A stretch of DNA of 64,000 nucleotides. Source: Acanthaster planci (taxonomy: Eukaryota; Echinodermata; Asteroidea; Valvatida; Acanthasteridae). How positions within the stretch are numbered: position 1 is the stretch's first letter; every line of letters starts with the position of its first letter. The stretch lies in assembly GCF_001949145.1 (NCBI RefSeq), contig NW_019091377.1:791652-855651 (forward strand), in the 5' to 3' direction. Positions 51,201 through 63,139 of the stretch are shown in pieces. Under the pieces are notes generated by a model that saw nothing but the letters and a program-made list of their open reading frames with translations, had not been told where the DNA came from and ran no database searches. A program made the position numbers and the translations under genes.

Positions 51201-54200
51201 CACAGTGATGGAATGAATTTCATCCAGCTGTAAGCAAGCCGGATTCAAAGACTTTTTCCCCAAAATGCAGACTATTCTCCAGTATCTGAGACTGAAGACT
51301 AATGACGACCTACTGTTACCGGTATTACTTACTTGACGGCCTCTGAAACTCCACAGATCTGTCCTCTGGAGTCGGTGGGATAGACCAGAGACAGAGGATC
51401 CCCATCTCTGTAAGCTGTGAAAAACCCAAAACAGATAAATATTCAGATCATCCCTGAACATCTTGGACGTTAACAGTCCTTGAACAGAATCCAATTATAC
51501 ATATGACATTTTGTCCCTTCCCGAGGTCAACAAAATGCTAGTGGAAATTACTATATTAATATTGATAGGGATGAACAATGCTTTCCCCCAGTTGCTACTC
51601 GATAAAGGTCTCCTATTTCTAAACTGAAAAAAATCTATACTGACATTCAGTTATTTCTTCCTTTCATGTTTGACAAACAAATTATTTCAGGATTTTTTTC
51701 TTTTCAAATATTTCAGCCTACATTGGAATTTAAACTTGTGAAGGCAATCAATTACAATTGTCAGAAAACAAACATTTCTTGGCATGGTCACTACCTCTGA
51801 AGAGGAAGAGACGGGTGCCTACAAGCCGAAAAAAAAGAGAAGTCAATGAAAATTTTGCCATTTAATGAGAGTCTCATACACAGTTCGTAAACTATAATTA
51901 AAAGTACTTCGCCAATTCAGCACATCAGACTCTCGTCAATAAAATTCTTTGTTTCAAAATGGTGTTCTTGTTGACAGGTACAGATATTTAGGAGTCAATC
52001 TCTTTCTTTTAAGGAAAAACAAAACAGGGTTGGACATTTTTTCTTCTAAGAACTCACCAAAATAGCCAACCACGCCCATACCGACCAGGAAGGCAATGAA
52101 TATAATACAACAGATGACATCTGTGCAACTCCTGTAGAAACAGAGGCAACACAAAACAGAAATTAGCCACCACACAAAACTACGGCATCTTTTTGAGATG
52201 AAGTCCCAAAACATCCATACTCTATGTCCAAACATAATGTATTGTCGAGGATGAACAAAATCCCAACGTGAAAATTTCACTAACCTTTTTGCAATAGGCC
52301 CCTTAAAAGTTGGGTCAAATTTCTTTGGTGTTCCTGTTGGAAAACAAAATTTAAAAAAATAATAATAATGATAATAATCAGAAAAGCAGTACACTATGCT
52401 AACTTCTTTCACTGCAAGTTGGAACAGGGACATTTCAATAGAGTAGAGAGCCTGCTGTTTCAATTCTACATGAAGTGTCGGCAGCTCTCACAAAGGTAAG
52501 ATTCTGCTAGGCTAGAAATGTCTCGTCCTCTCACAGTTAGGAAACATTATAACTACATAAATGGAATGAATTTTCCTCGCAATCAATGCAAGGACCACAT
52601 GGTCATTCTATCAATTCGGGCTCCAAAAGCCTGACATTTTGCACCTCTGTTGCACCTAACCTGGGTAATTTGACATGGAGATAACTCCAAACTATTTTTA
52701 CCTAATTGAAAAGTAATTGGCATCACTTAATCACTCTTGGAAATTAAACAATGCATTCTCAACTCATGTACAATCACAAACCAGACGTGACAGAAACACA
52801 CAAACATTGAACCCCCAAACATGTATTTATAGAATGACTCCCAAACGAACCGTGTGTGCTTGAAAAGATCATTAAATTTTCTCTTTCACTATGGACCTGA
52901 GACAAAGGTTGTCCAACCTTATCCAGCAGAGTATCAGAATTTAACGGTGACTGGATATTCATGTCCATAATGGACGAGCTAGTTCAAAAACAAGCAAGAA
53001 GGGAAGGGACCTACTCAGAACAAATGTTATTAGCGGGGGGTTGATTACCTGGCATATTCCATTACCAACTGGGCTCTACTACATGTAGCTTTATATGTAC
53101 ATTTCACTGATCTTCTATTCTCGGGAGCTGTAAGCTCTAACTGGTTTTTATTTCATATTGGTTGTTTCATTTCATATTGGTTTATTAAAAATCCATTTTT
53201 GCAGTTAAAAGAAAACTGAATTACAATGGATTTAACAATCAAATAATGAAAAAAAAGCAATTAAAATAAGAATTTAAAAAAAATCATAATTATATAATTA
53301 CAAAAAATATTCAACATTTACCATTACAGTTCACACTCACAAAAAATAAAACATATAACATGACTAATGACCAACACGCATATAAGAATACTACTAAAAA
53401 ACATCCGTAGCAATTTACACTTCAAAGATGAAATCATTGTGATCTTAAAAATTTAATTTATTTGTTCATTTAAATGTTTCGTGTTTTACAACTGTAACCA
53501 ACCGGTATATGAGGGGGTAAGTTTTTTAAACACACCACCATACAAACAGTTGAACGCCACAAATAAGAGCACTGTTAATACAAAGATAAACATTCATTCC
53601 CGAGGGTTCATATTTTTAAGATATTGATAACACTATGTCCTCCTCATGATGAGGTAATCTGTAAAGTTTCATATACATGTACTTTGGTATTAAGGGGAAT
53701 GGCTCACATCGACAAATTGGCAGCAATATACCACTGCATACACTACATCTCAAATTGCTAAATTCCTTTGTGCATTTTCTGTAGTTCTTGTTATATTTTA
53801 TTTTCCATTTCTGGACAAAATTCGGATTTAATACGTACATGTATGAACATGGGAAACTGTGGCATTTTTCTGACAAATTTGCAGTAATTGTACAAATCTG
53901 CACAAACTGATTTTTGTCATGACATGAAAAATAGTTGCATGTATTTATCACGGTGTCTTGCCTTACATCTATTGGTCATTTGTGAAATGTAGGCCTATAC
54001 AATGCCACTGAAGGGTTAAAATTGTGACGTTGTAAAGAATAGGTTAAAACAGATATGTCACACTGTTTGATCTGATGAAAAATCAAACAAAAAGCATTAT
54101 ATTTCAATCAATGATCCCACATATCTGTTAACACATGTCTTTCTGCAGCATTACAATGTAGCCTACATTGCACAACACAACACGCTGGCCATTGAGCCAT

Positions 54201-57200
54201 TTATGAGCACTGAAGGGCACACACAACAGTGTAGGTATTGACCCTCAGCAGGCAAGAGCATGTGGCCAGCTCCCTCCGTTTACCTTCATTTCTCTGTTGC
54301 TAGGCAACTGTGACGCTTGACAATAGCACTAGGCCAGGTGCTTGCACTGCACTACAATGAGTACCGGATCACCTCTGAACAGTAACTGACAACAGGGATA
54401 AACACTGGCAGCCATTGCCAAGCAGAGAGACAATAAAAATACTGCAAGTCAAATAAACTAAGGATTATAGGGGGGCCATAGGTGGCTCTGAACTGAACAA
54501 CTGAATTAGCTGAGGGTCAGACAAACAATATTTGAACTGATCAGATTTCTAAAACCTGGTTCTCAGAAAAGTTTTAGTAATCTGGTGAATAAGAACAGTA
54601 TGATTTTCAAAAGCACTGAGTATACAGTGGTAATTAATTAATGTCAGTGTAAGGGAAAAACCCTGCACTTAGAAATGGTTGGTTGTATGAGATTAATGTA
54701 CAAAAAAAAGTGTTGGAAGACACCAGACAAAATTTATGGTTTTGCTTTGAATATATACCAAAATGTGAGGAAACATTCATTACAAGAACAATCCGAGCTC
54801 CTACTCAAAACTAAGTCTGTTTTGTTCTTTTATGCAAATGAACAAAAAAAATTCTGACATGTATGTGCCCCTGCTGGGAATGTGACTGAGAACAACACAC
54901 AATAATAGGTAAAAGAACTAGAAGGACATTTGACTTTGTGTACCGGTATTTTTAAGATAAAAATTACCTATTCAAAGTATATTGCACCGTACCCCTATCG
55001 CTAAAGCATACACAGTACGAATACACAGTACGAATCCAAGAAAGTTGTTGTCACTTGTTGTTTAATTTCCTGTGATGGGGAAAGCAAATGCTATACGAAT
55101 CCTTAAATTGTACATGTATATAAATTGAATAAGTCCACTCATTTTTGTCAATTACTTCCCAACATTTTCAAATTTTCTTTTTCAGAAAGTCCCTGAATCC
55201 TCCAGTTTCTCCGAGAGCCCCGTACCTCAGTCATTTTTTCCCGGCATCTCTGCAAGCAACAAAATGACAGTGACCCTGACATAAACTGTGATCAGAACTC
55301 GCTGTAGCTTCACATGTATTTGGCCACCAAATTTGTATGTTGGCATCCTACAAGTGTCTCAGCCCATAACGAGTCCCCCAGTCCCCACAGCAAGCCATTC
55401 AAACGAAGCGAAATGGAACATTGATGACAATTTGGGACAACAATTGAAACAGAAATTTCTGTCGTAACTGTTCATTTTGATCCGACCTGTACACATCATT
55501 GACTTGGTCTGATTTGACTTGCAATACTGTAAGTGTGATTGTATTCGATCTTACAGCGTTCCTGAAATAGATTTCTGGTAGAAACACATGTACATGTACG
55601 TGTATGATTTAATTGTTGAAGGCTCCAATGATGCACCATCACTGAAGCAAAAACACTAATGCTCCAATTACTCCAAGTTAAAGGTTACATGGTCAGCAAA
55701 AGCACTTTCTACATTGGAGCCGTTCTGTGCACATTGACAATAAGCAATGAGCTTTCGTCATCAAGGATACAATTCACCTTTACAGTTTTTTTTGGGGGGG
55801 GGGAGCTTAATGTTAATAACGTGGAATATATACATGTAATTAACGTGCAATTACAGTGCAGGCTAGTAATTATCAGTGTGAAAATGTCAGGTTTTTAACT
55901 TGATCTTGTTCATCCAAATGGTAATCCGACTGTACACATGTACGATAGATGTTTCTCCGGAAAACTTTTTTTTTCAAATATTGTCAAGGAAGTGTCCCCT
56001 ATTTCTTTAATCTATGACAGTGGGCAACAACATTAATGGTTTCTATGGTAACCATGCATCTCCTGTATTGGGTAAAAAATGAGCCAATTAGTGTCTGGTA
56101 CAAGACTCCGGACAAGCCGGCTGTTAAATAACTGACCTCAACGAAATGAGGCATGCTACTCGTGTGCACTGGACACTGCAGGGGACATCACTGTCATGTT
56201 ATTTTTAGTGCATCTTCAGACATGGATATTTTAAACTCGGACAAAATGGCTGAGAGAGCTATGACCAAAAGAACTGCCATAAACAATGATTAAATTTACC
56301 CTACATGGAGAAGATTTTATGAAAACATAATCAACGTTATTTTGATAACAGCTTGGTATGGTTAACACCAGGCACACAAAAAATATACATTTTCATGTAG
56401 CTTCAAAAGCAGTGTCATATAATACCGCATAAAGTGGTAAATAAACCTTGTTACATATAGGCTACTTCACTGCAAATAACACAGCTGGGAAAAAAATGGG
56501 TATTTTAGTACCAAACCCAATGTGATAAAGAAACAAGAGTTGTAAATTTTTTTTTTTTTTAAATTCACTGATGGAATTCAGTCTGCTTTAGCAAGCCAAA
56601 TTGAGGAATTATATGTCACAATCGTACAATGTTAGCTTTTTGGGGCTGAAAAACCAAACAGCAGGGAGACAGGAAACTGCCTGGCCCTTAGTACAAAAAG
56701 CAAAAGACAAAGTTGCCAAGCTGTCTAAATACCAAATAAGAAACACCAACTACACAAAATACTATCTAAAAATACCATCCTCTTTTAAAGTAACAAGGCA
56801 AATGTAAATTTTGAGGTTACGTCATGCACCAAGCTACTGTATTGCATGGTAGGAAAATAAACTTTGGCCTCATACAATCATGAAAGTAAGGAAGAGCGTT
56901 TCAAAACTATGACTCAGAAACTGTGCCAATTTATGATCTCTTGTTCAGGTCAATCAAGTCAGCGGGGACAAATAAACACGTAACGCGCACAGAAAAGATC
57001 ATGCTTAATAAACAAACGAGAAATGCGTTATTTTTACCTGGGCTGACTACACCTATGTTTTCTTCTAATTAGTAATTAAAGCCATTGAAAACAGGTGACA
57101 CTTGACAGGTTATGAGAAAACCAAATGAATAAAATCGATCATTGTTGTGTGTGATCGCCGGACAGTTAAGATCCTTGGGTGAACCTTCACGTGAAAAAGG

Positions 57201-59093
57201 CTTGACAACTGGGCAAGGTAACAAACAGAAATAGTTATTGTCCATTTAACAAATACAAAAAAGTGTAGAAAGACGTTCAGAAAATTATAAACTGCACCTC
57301 CATGATGTTATTAAGTGTCAACAGGTGATTTCTACTTTAAAAATTACACATGAATGTGGCGTTCAACAAAGGCAATCCCCGCAGGAAATTTGATCGGCGA
57401 GCAGGCCAACGCGAAGACAAAATTTACAGGCCTCAAGACCGAGGATCGACACACTAGGCTGCAGTGGCATACGGACAAGCGGTCACAGCAGTTATTGTCT
57501 GCCACTTTCTCCAACTCCAAACTCACCGTATTTTGGCTTTTCTTCACCTTCCGTCAGGGCTTGCCCGTCTTCCACCTTCCCTTTCTTTCCCATGTTCCCT
57601 GATATTTCAGTGTGAGTAAGTCCAAAACGGCAACTTTTCCTCGCAAATTGCTGGTCACGAATATTCCACCACTTCTCGGCAAATCAACACTTTCTCGGAT
57701 CGGCTGGGCATCGATTTTCTGCTTAATTTACATTACAAATGCATGACGTCAAAACGTATACAACAACAGTTGCTTGGCGGCACGTGACTGACAGGGGCGC
57801 ACTTTCCAGCAATCGGCAACCTTCCTTCAAGTCATGATACTGGAGCCAAGGACGACTGCAATTTCAGATGTCGATGCCGGGAAGTTTTTAGGACTTTTTT
57901 TTAGCTTTTGCTACAAAAGAAAACAGGCTACAAACGAAAGTAGTAAACTTAACACCTCCCGCTACCCAGCAGTGTCCAAGTACATGCAGGTCGATTTAAT
58001 TAGACGTTTATAGGTTTAATTTAAATTCAGTAATTCATTATTGGAAGCGATAAATATTTTGAAATGAAAATTAGTTTTCATAAAACAATGTTCTTTAGTG
58101 GGGGCGCTGTTCAAATAGTCAGTTTGTTTTTAGATAGACCTTGACGGATTGAAATGTGAAATCCGATCTGAAGGCCTATTCTATTATTTAGATCGTCATC
58201 AACAGGGAGCGGAGCCGAGAATAATAGAACAGAAAGCACGTTTTGACATGACCTATCATTGAAATTATCGTGTTGACTTGCGACCATTTGTAATTTGTGG
58301 ATTGGATGGAAACCCAGACATATGGTTTTTAAAAGGCAATATGAGGAAAATATAATAATAAATTTGGTATGTGCGAGCAATTACGTCGATGATTCCTCAC
58401 GTCCTCATACTTTGACAATCAACAAAAATATCACACATGAAAAGTCAACACTTGATCATCGCCCACTTTTTTCCCAGTTAAAAAGACAAGGTACTGTCTT
58501 ATTCGACTTGGGAATTGATCCTCTCACTAGCAATCATGAGACATCAGTTTCCTACGGCAAGTTAAATGTTTGAATGTTTGACTGACAAACCTTATCACAT
58601 TAGTTTTCCACTAATGCAAAGGTGCTGTTCAGGCCAAACGAGCGAAGGTACGGTAATCTTGATTTACCATGTACATGTATATAATTATGAAATCTTTTGT
58701 CCAAATGAGACGAAACCTAACAGGCAGATAAAAGAAACTTTTCAAAATCCATCTGGAGTTTCGATAAAATATCCGATCCGGCACATAAGATGCAATGGAG
58801 AGGAATCTGCCTCGGCTGTTAGTGGTCGGGGGTACTTTTGAGTGAATGGAATTTTAATCTTTCAGCATTATTCCAGTTTTCCTAAACTGGTAACTCCAAA
58901 CAACACTTCCCAAAGACCCAGGCCCGTTTCAACATTTACACCTTTCGAGATTCTTATTTACTTCATGCCTTTTCTGGGGGTCTTACAAACACCTGCCGGG
59001 CCCCAATAATTCTGAACATTCAAATCTGGACTTACCATACTTCGACTTCACTTCCACTTCGTCTCCACCGTCCAAGGCTGTTACTTGAGTCAT
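39267..59093 (-). CDS. SLC44A2: Choline transporter-like protein 2/4 (SLC44A family), 22 coding exons
   Basis: Exons, transcript order: 59036-59093, 52285-52333, 52058-52131, 51795-51818, 51333-51414, 50038-50128, 49271-49417, 48570-48642, 48006-48141, 46729-46812, 46124-46236, 45435-45557, 45217-45316, 44516-44608, 44032-44122, 42767-43008, 42179-42273, 41500-41603, 41066-41139, 40246-40411, 39535-39619, 39267-39370. They sum to 2208 bp, 735 residues (CTL2/4 about 710). This multipass plasma-membrane/mitochondrial family carries choline and, in some members, ethanolamine. Hallmarks are [31 protein letters not shown], a Cys-containing first extracellular loop, [73 protein letters not shown] and the C-terminal [19 protein letters not shown]. 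An alternative first exon (57527-57593) is listed separately. Intron 9 contains a 456-bp assembly gap, but no residues appear to be missing. SLC44A2 versus SLC44A4 cannot be settled here. Confidence 0.95.
39850..39985 (+). repeat. Interspersed repeat copy with CTGC microsatellite
   Basis: CTTGTGTGCC is followed by a (TGCC)n run at about 39872-39895, then AAAGCCACTGGCTAGCGGCTACGCCCACTTCCCATGGGCACGT in pieces matching the repeats at 23800 and 44845. It lies in an SLC44A intron. Confidence 0.45.
41988..42062 (-). repeat. tRNA-Ser/Leu-like SINE head
   Basis: The minus strand reads GGTGGTAAGACACCTGTGC, then GGTTGTAGGTTCGAGTCC. The spacing fits a tRNA with a long variable arm. It resembles 25665-25748. 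It sits in an SLC44A intron, antisense to nothing coding. Confidence 0.5.
44845..44945 (+). repeat. Interspersed repeat copy
   Basis: AGCTGCAGCCAGAAGGAACA, GTGTGCCTATGAAAGCCCAT and GCCACTTGCCATAGATGTGC match the copy at 23800-23905 in the same order and orientation. Confidence 0.55.
46996..47451. other. Assembly gap (456 N)
   Basis: A run of undetermined bases inside an SLC44A intron. All reading frames that cross it are artefacts. Its right flank is two copies of a 34-bp unit (GAGTCCACAGAATGCTCTCA at 47452 and again at 47486). Confidence 0.99.
51795..51818 (-). CDS. SLC44A2: 24-nt microexon of the SLC44A gene
   Basis: The minus-strand segment sits between TTTCGGCTTGTAG and GTAGTGACC. It encodes TRLFLFR with flanking split codons and preserves the reading phase between exons 52058-52131 and 51333-51414. 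It extends the end of the first membrane segment. Confidence 0.65.
52334..57526 (-). other. Large first intron of the SLC44A gene (short form)
   Basis: No other coding exon was found in 5.2 kb. It is AT-rich with scattered TACATGTACA motifs. Confidence 0.5.
57527..57593 (-). CDS. SLC44A2: Alternative first coding exon of the SLC44A gene
   Basis: Starting at ATG 57593 the minus strand encodes 22 residues ([16 protein letters not shown], then EEKPKY) and ends in phase 1 before GTGAGTTTGG. This is the same phase as the 59036-59093 exon ([19 protein letters not shown]). Either joins to the exon starting [10 protein letters not shown], giving [12 protein letters not shown] in both cases and 738 or 735 residues. 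Vertebrate CTL2 is known to have two promoters with different short N-termini (P1 and P2). Confidence 0.8.
57744..57751. promoter_or_regulatory. CRE-like TGACGTCA upstream of the alternative first exon
   Basis: The full palindrome lies about 150 bp upstream of the ATG at 57593 on the minus strand, where a core promoter for the internal first exon would be. Function is inferred from motif and position only. Confidence 0.4.
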
Positions 59094-62000
59094 TTCCAGT
59101 CGTCGTAGGTGAATTGGCGTCGTATAAGATTGACGAAAAAAACAACAACAGCGCTCCAAAATTGCGACGTTTCAAAATTCTCCAACTCGGTCCTTCGAGG
59201 AAGCAACGCACAGCAAATACATTTATTAAGGGTTGTGACGGCGCTGTCTCTCTGGTTAAATATTCCGGGTTCAGGGATTACAGCTAATCGGGAAGTTGGT
59301 ATTCAACGAAAACCAGACAATAGCGGATACAACAATCGCCAAGAAAAACGTTCAGTGTAGGCTTACACAATAGGCCTATGCCTTTGTCAGAGCAGAGAAC
59401 ACGTATGAGTGATTTGGGGTGACTCAGCTCCAAAATCAAATATTGGATCCGAGTTCACTGCAAACTCACTGCGTGTTAATTTAGTGCAAATATGCGTTTT
59501 TAAACACAAACAGCAACGCTCGTCGACCGCAGGGGAAAAAAATGTCACCGCTGTAGAAACCCGTCTAACTTTTTATCCAATGACGAAAGAAGAATGCGGG
59601 GAGTGAACAAAATCTTCTAAAATTTCAAGTTTCCCTCCAATTAGCGCAAAGTGAAAGGCAGAGTCCAGAAGATAAGCCCAGTCACAATTATTTCTAACGT
59701 GAAACCATTAGACTACTATCCGGAGGGGAAAAATCCCGTCAAGGAATTTGTGACTTTTAGAAGTGTGAAAAATGTTTTCTTGCGATAATATTCTGCATGA
59801 TCGACTCATTCTCTCTAAGGCGAATCACAGCGTGCAATAATAATACACGAAGCCAAGAAATAAAAAAAGCTACAAAACGGATTTAACTCTGGGCACAGTT
59901 CACGTGGGCAATCTGATATTGCCAACGCCTTAAAATAATGGACATTATATCGCCTCGCTAACAACCGGGGCGGGATGCGAAGCGCCCGCAGCATTTACAC
60001 AGGATGCACTATGTGTAGGAACTAGGCTGTATTCGTTAAAAATAACAGTGAAATAAAACGAAAATTATAATCGAAATCAGCCATACGGAGAATTTTCCTG
60101 ATAACCAACTTACCCAAATTTAGTACAAGTTAACCACTGCTAATCACCGTGGCGTGGTTTAACTCCTTTTTGTAGAAGCCAAGACTGCAATAGCTGATGA
60201 CACCTCACCGTTTGGTATCATAAAATTTGCGTAACGACAAAACAAGTATTTGGAAGGCCGCGGTTTTACGACTTTAAAAAGTTCACGTGCCAACACCAAC
60301 CACATTTGAAGTTTTCGTTGCTTTATTGTTCATATTTATAAATATCTGTGAGAACAGAAGACATTTTTAAGTACTGAAATTTAAAAAGCCGATCACAAAA
60401 TACACAGACGACACTGGTGCTACAGCATATGATATAGACAGATTGGATTGACTAAAATATACATAGATTATACGAAATGTGAAAATATAGATTTGATTAC
60501 ATACGGGGGAAAAGGCCATCTCTGCCAGTGCTCACTCGCAGCTTTGCTAATTGGAAATGTTTATTGCCACTGATGATACTGAAATCCCACGCAATTTGGG
60601 ATGAATTTGATACAAGATCTGTCTGGTTTTTAACATGTCTTTGAAGAAGACTAAACACAAATACGGTATAACTGAGTGCATGGAACTTTCCAGAGTTTTA
60701 ATTAGTACAAGTCGCCTTCATTTTTGTCAACAATTTGTTTCTATAATCCAAGGATAAAAAGCATGAAATAGTGGAACAAAAAAAAAATCGGAAAATGCAG
60801 CCTAAATATCTGGTGTCTGCTGAAGCACAAATAACGGAGTAAATTCTGAGGATTTTTTAAGGGTTGACAAAAGCATGCATTGGCAAAGGCACGAGTTGGT
60901 ATGTATAAACTGGCTCCACATACGATATTGTATTTAAACACCTGAGAACATTGACAAATACATGTACATGTGTGATTGAAATACGCAACACAAAATGATA
61001 AAACATCAGCCTTTCTTGAACCCTTTGTTAACAATCTACAGAGACAAACGCTACCGCCATACGACACAGAAATTGACAAAAACGGTAATTACATTGCATT
61101 GAAATTCCCCTGATTTACTCAAGAATAAGTGCATAATGGTAGGAAGCTAGTTCAGTTCTGGAGTTTCTGATAGATCTTGGTAGAGTAAGCAATCGCTCCA
61201 CTGATATCTTCTAGTGAAGATAAGGTTTCTGGTGGGATCAGTTGGGGGATGGAAGAGTTAGAAGGGTTTTGCTGGAAATTGTTGGTTGCTTTCTGACTTG
61301 GATTTTGATAGAGAGGCAATAGTCAAGCCTGGAGCACAACAGAGAGCAACATACATCTCAAATCAACACTTTTAAGATCACCTTATGGATGTTTATGAGA
61401 TTTGTGGGCATATGATGGGTTTTCAGGGGTGGAGAAATTTTTCCCATGAAAAGTGAAGTGGTTTACTTGATGCAACAGACATCCCCAGAAATTTACCCAA
61501 GAGTAAACATGAAAGTGCAAAGCAAGTCAAATAAGGAAAAAATGTGCTTGAATTGCACGATACTTGATGAATGTTCACAACAGTTGGTCATCCTTCCCTA
61601 ATTTCAGCCGAGGCAATTTTTCTTATTGCGAATTTCATTCTCAGGTACATGTATTGAATTGAACTGACCAACTGCCATACACAACAGATATCAGTGTTAA
61701 AATACAGGCAATTACGTGGTAATGGTTACATGACACACTCCCTCCCGGCATTGATAAAAAAAAAACGCCTTTCCAAACTGCCTCACGTCACCCATTCACC
61801 TGAGCTAAAATTCTCTACATTCAGTTTGCACTCACATTTTTGTACTTAAGGAAAGTTTGACAGATTCTTCTCAGCTCAAAATGCATGCATTTCTACACCA
61901 ACAATGCCTAATTGCTGAATTTACAGACATTCTGATAATGAATGAAAGCACTGCAAATATATTATTCCTGCTATCTGAGAACGCCTTTTTCAGGTACTAT

Positions 62001-63139
62001 CTTCCAGAATGAAACATTAAAGACGTGTTATGGCAGGTTTTCATTTTGCCTCAAGGAAGGAGACAGAATGCTGAAATGTTCTTTACAAGCTCAAAAGGTT
62101 GAAAAATACCATTGCATGAACGTTAGAAATGCCAGTTTTAGAATCAGGAATATGTCAACAGTTCCATGTAAAACAGCAAGAAAGATGTTCAAATATGTTA
62201 CATAATAACCTGATACTTTTACAGTTGGAGAGGAATTTCAACTGATTTCAATTGATTGTTTCATTTAAAGATTTTGGTGAATCCATGATGACATTTCAGA
62301 TTTCCAACATCTGTAGTGCACAGATCACCCAAATCACCCAAAAGAATTTCGTCTCCTTTTAAAAAATTTCCTCCCACCGTAAACCCATACGAATTAACTG
62401 TGAAAAATACCAAATTTAAATTACGTGATATAAAAATAGACACCTTTGACTAAAAAAGTCATACTGTTAAAAGAACTTACAATCTACTCATTGCTCAACA
62501 CAAAACAATACAAATACACATGTTTACAAACTACAATTTTTACAGCAAAATGATAAGTGGCCAATATATCCAACATATACATGTAAACAGTTCTCTACCT
62601 ATGTCCCCCATCCCTTTGAACGAGTTCCAAGCAAAACAAAAACAAGGCTCCTGACTCAAAAATCCTGTTACAAACAAGCCTAAAAACAGTACAGAAGCTC
62701 TTTTTAAATAAAACAAACCAATGTGTAAAACACTTGCTTCCAAGAACAATTAAGAAAAGTCAGCTTGAGCCCTAACTTTAGGACAAAAAGGACATATCCA
62801 ACAAAAATACTCCCTACTTGGACTGACGCGACATGGATTCCGAGCAAACAATTAGCACGGCACCAGTCATGAGCAATATGCTGTGGCCTACTAGCCGGTT
62901 ACTTTTTTTTTTCTAAGAAATTATTTTTGCTCTCAGTGGTTTTACTTGAAGGGGGAACCCAAGGTACACACATTTTTCCCTGAGGGCACCCCAAAGTTGA
63001 TGAACTACGGAGTGTACATGAGGTTGTGTACATTTCAGACTTTCAGATGGGGAAGAGGCACCTTGGGGGGGTAATGGACCTTGTTGGGGGGTACGTAGCC
63101 CCCGTAGTTACATCACTGCCTGTGTTTTGCAAAGAGGTC
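59094..63139 (-). other. Intergenic region between tandem SLC44A genes
   Basis: This should hold the promoter and 5' UTR of the left gene and the 3' UTR of the right one. No coding exon was recognised. The reading frames at 60741-61079 and 61942-62205 have no family features. Confidence 0.45.
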
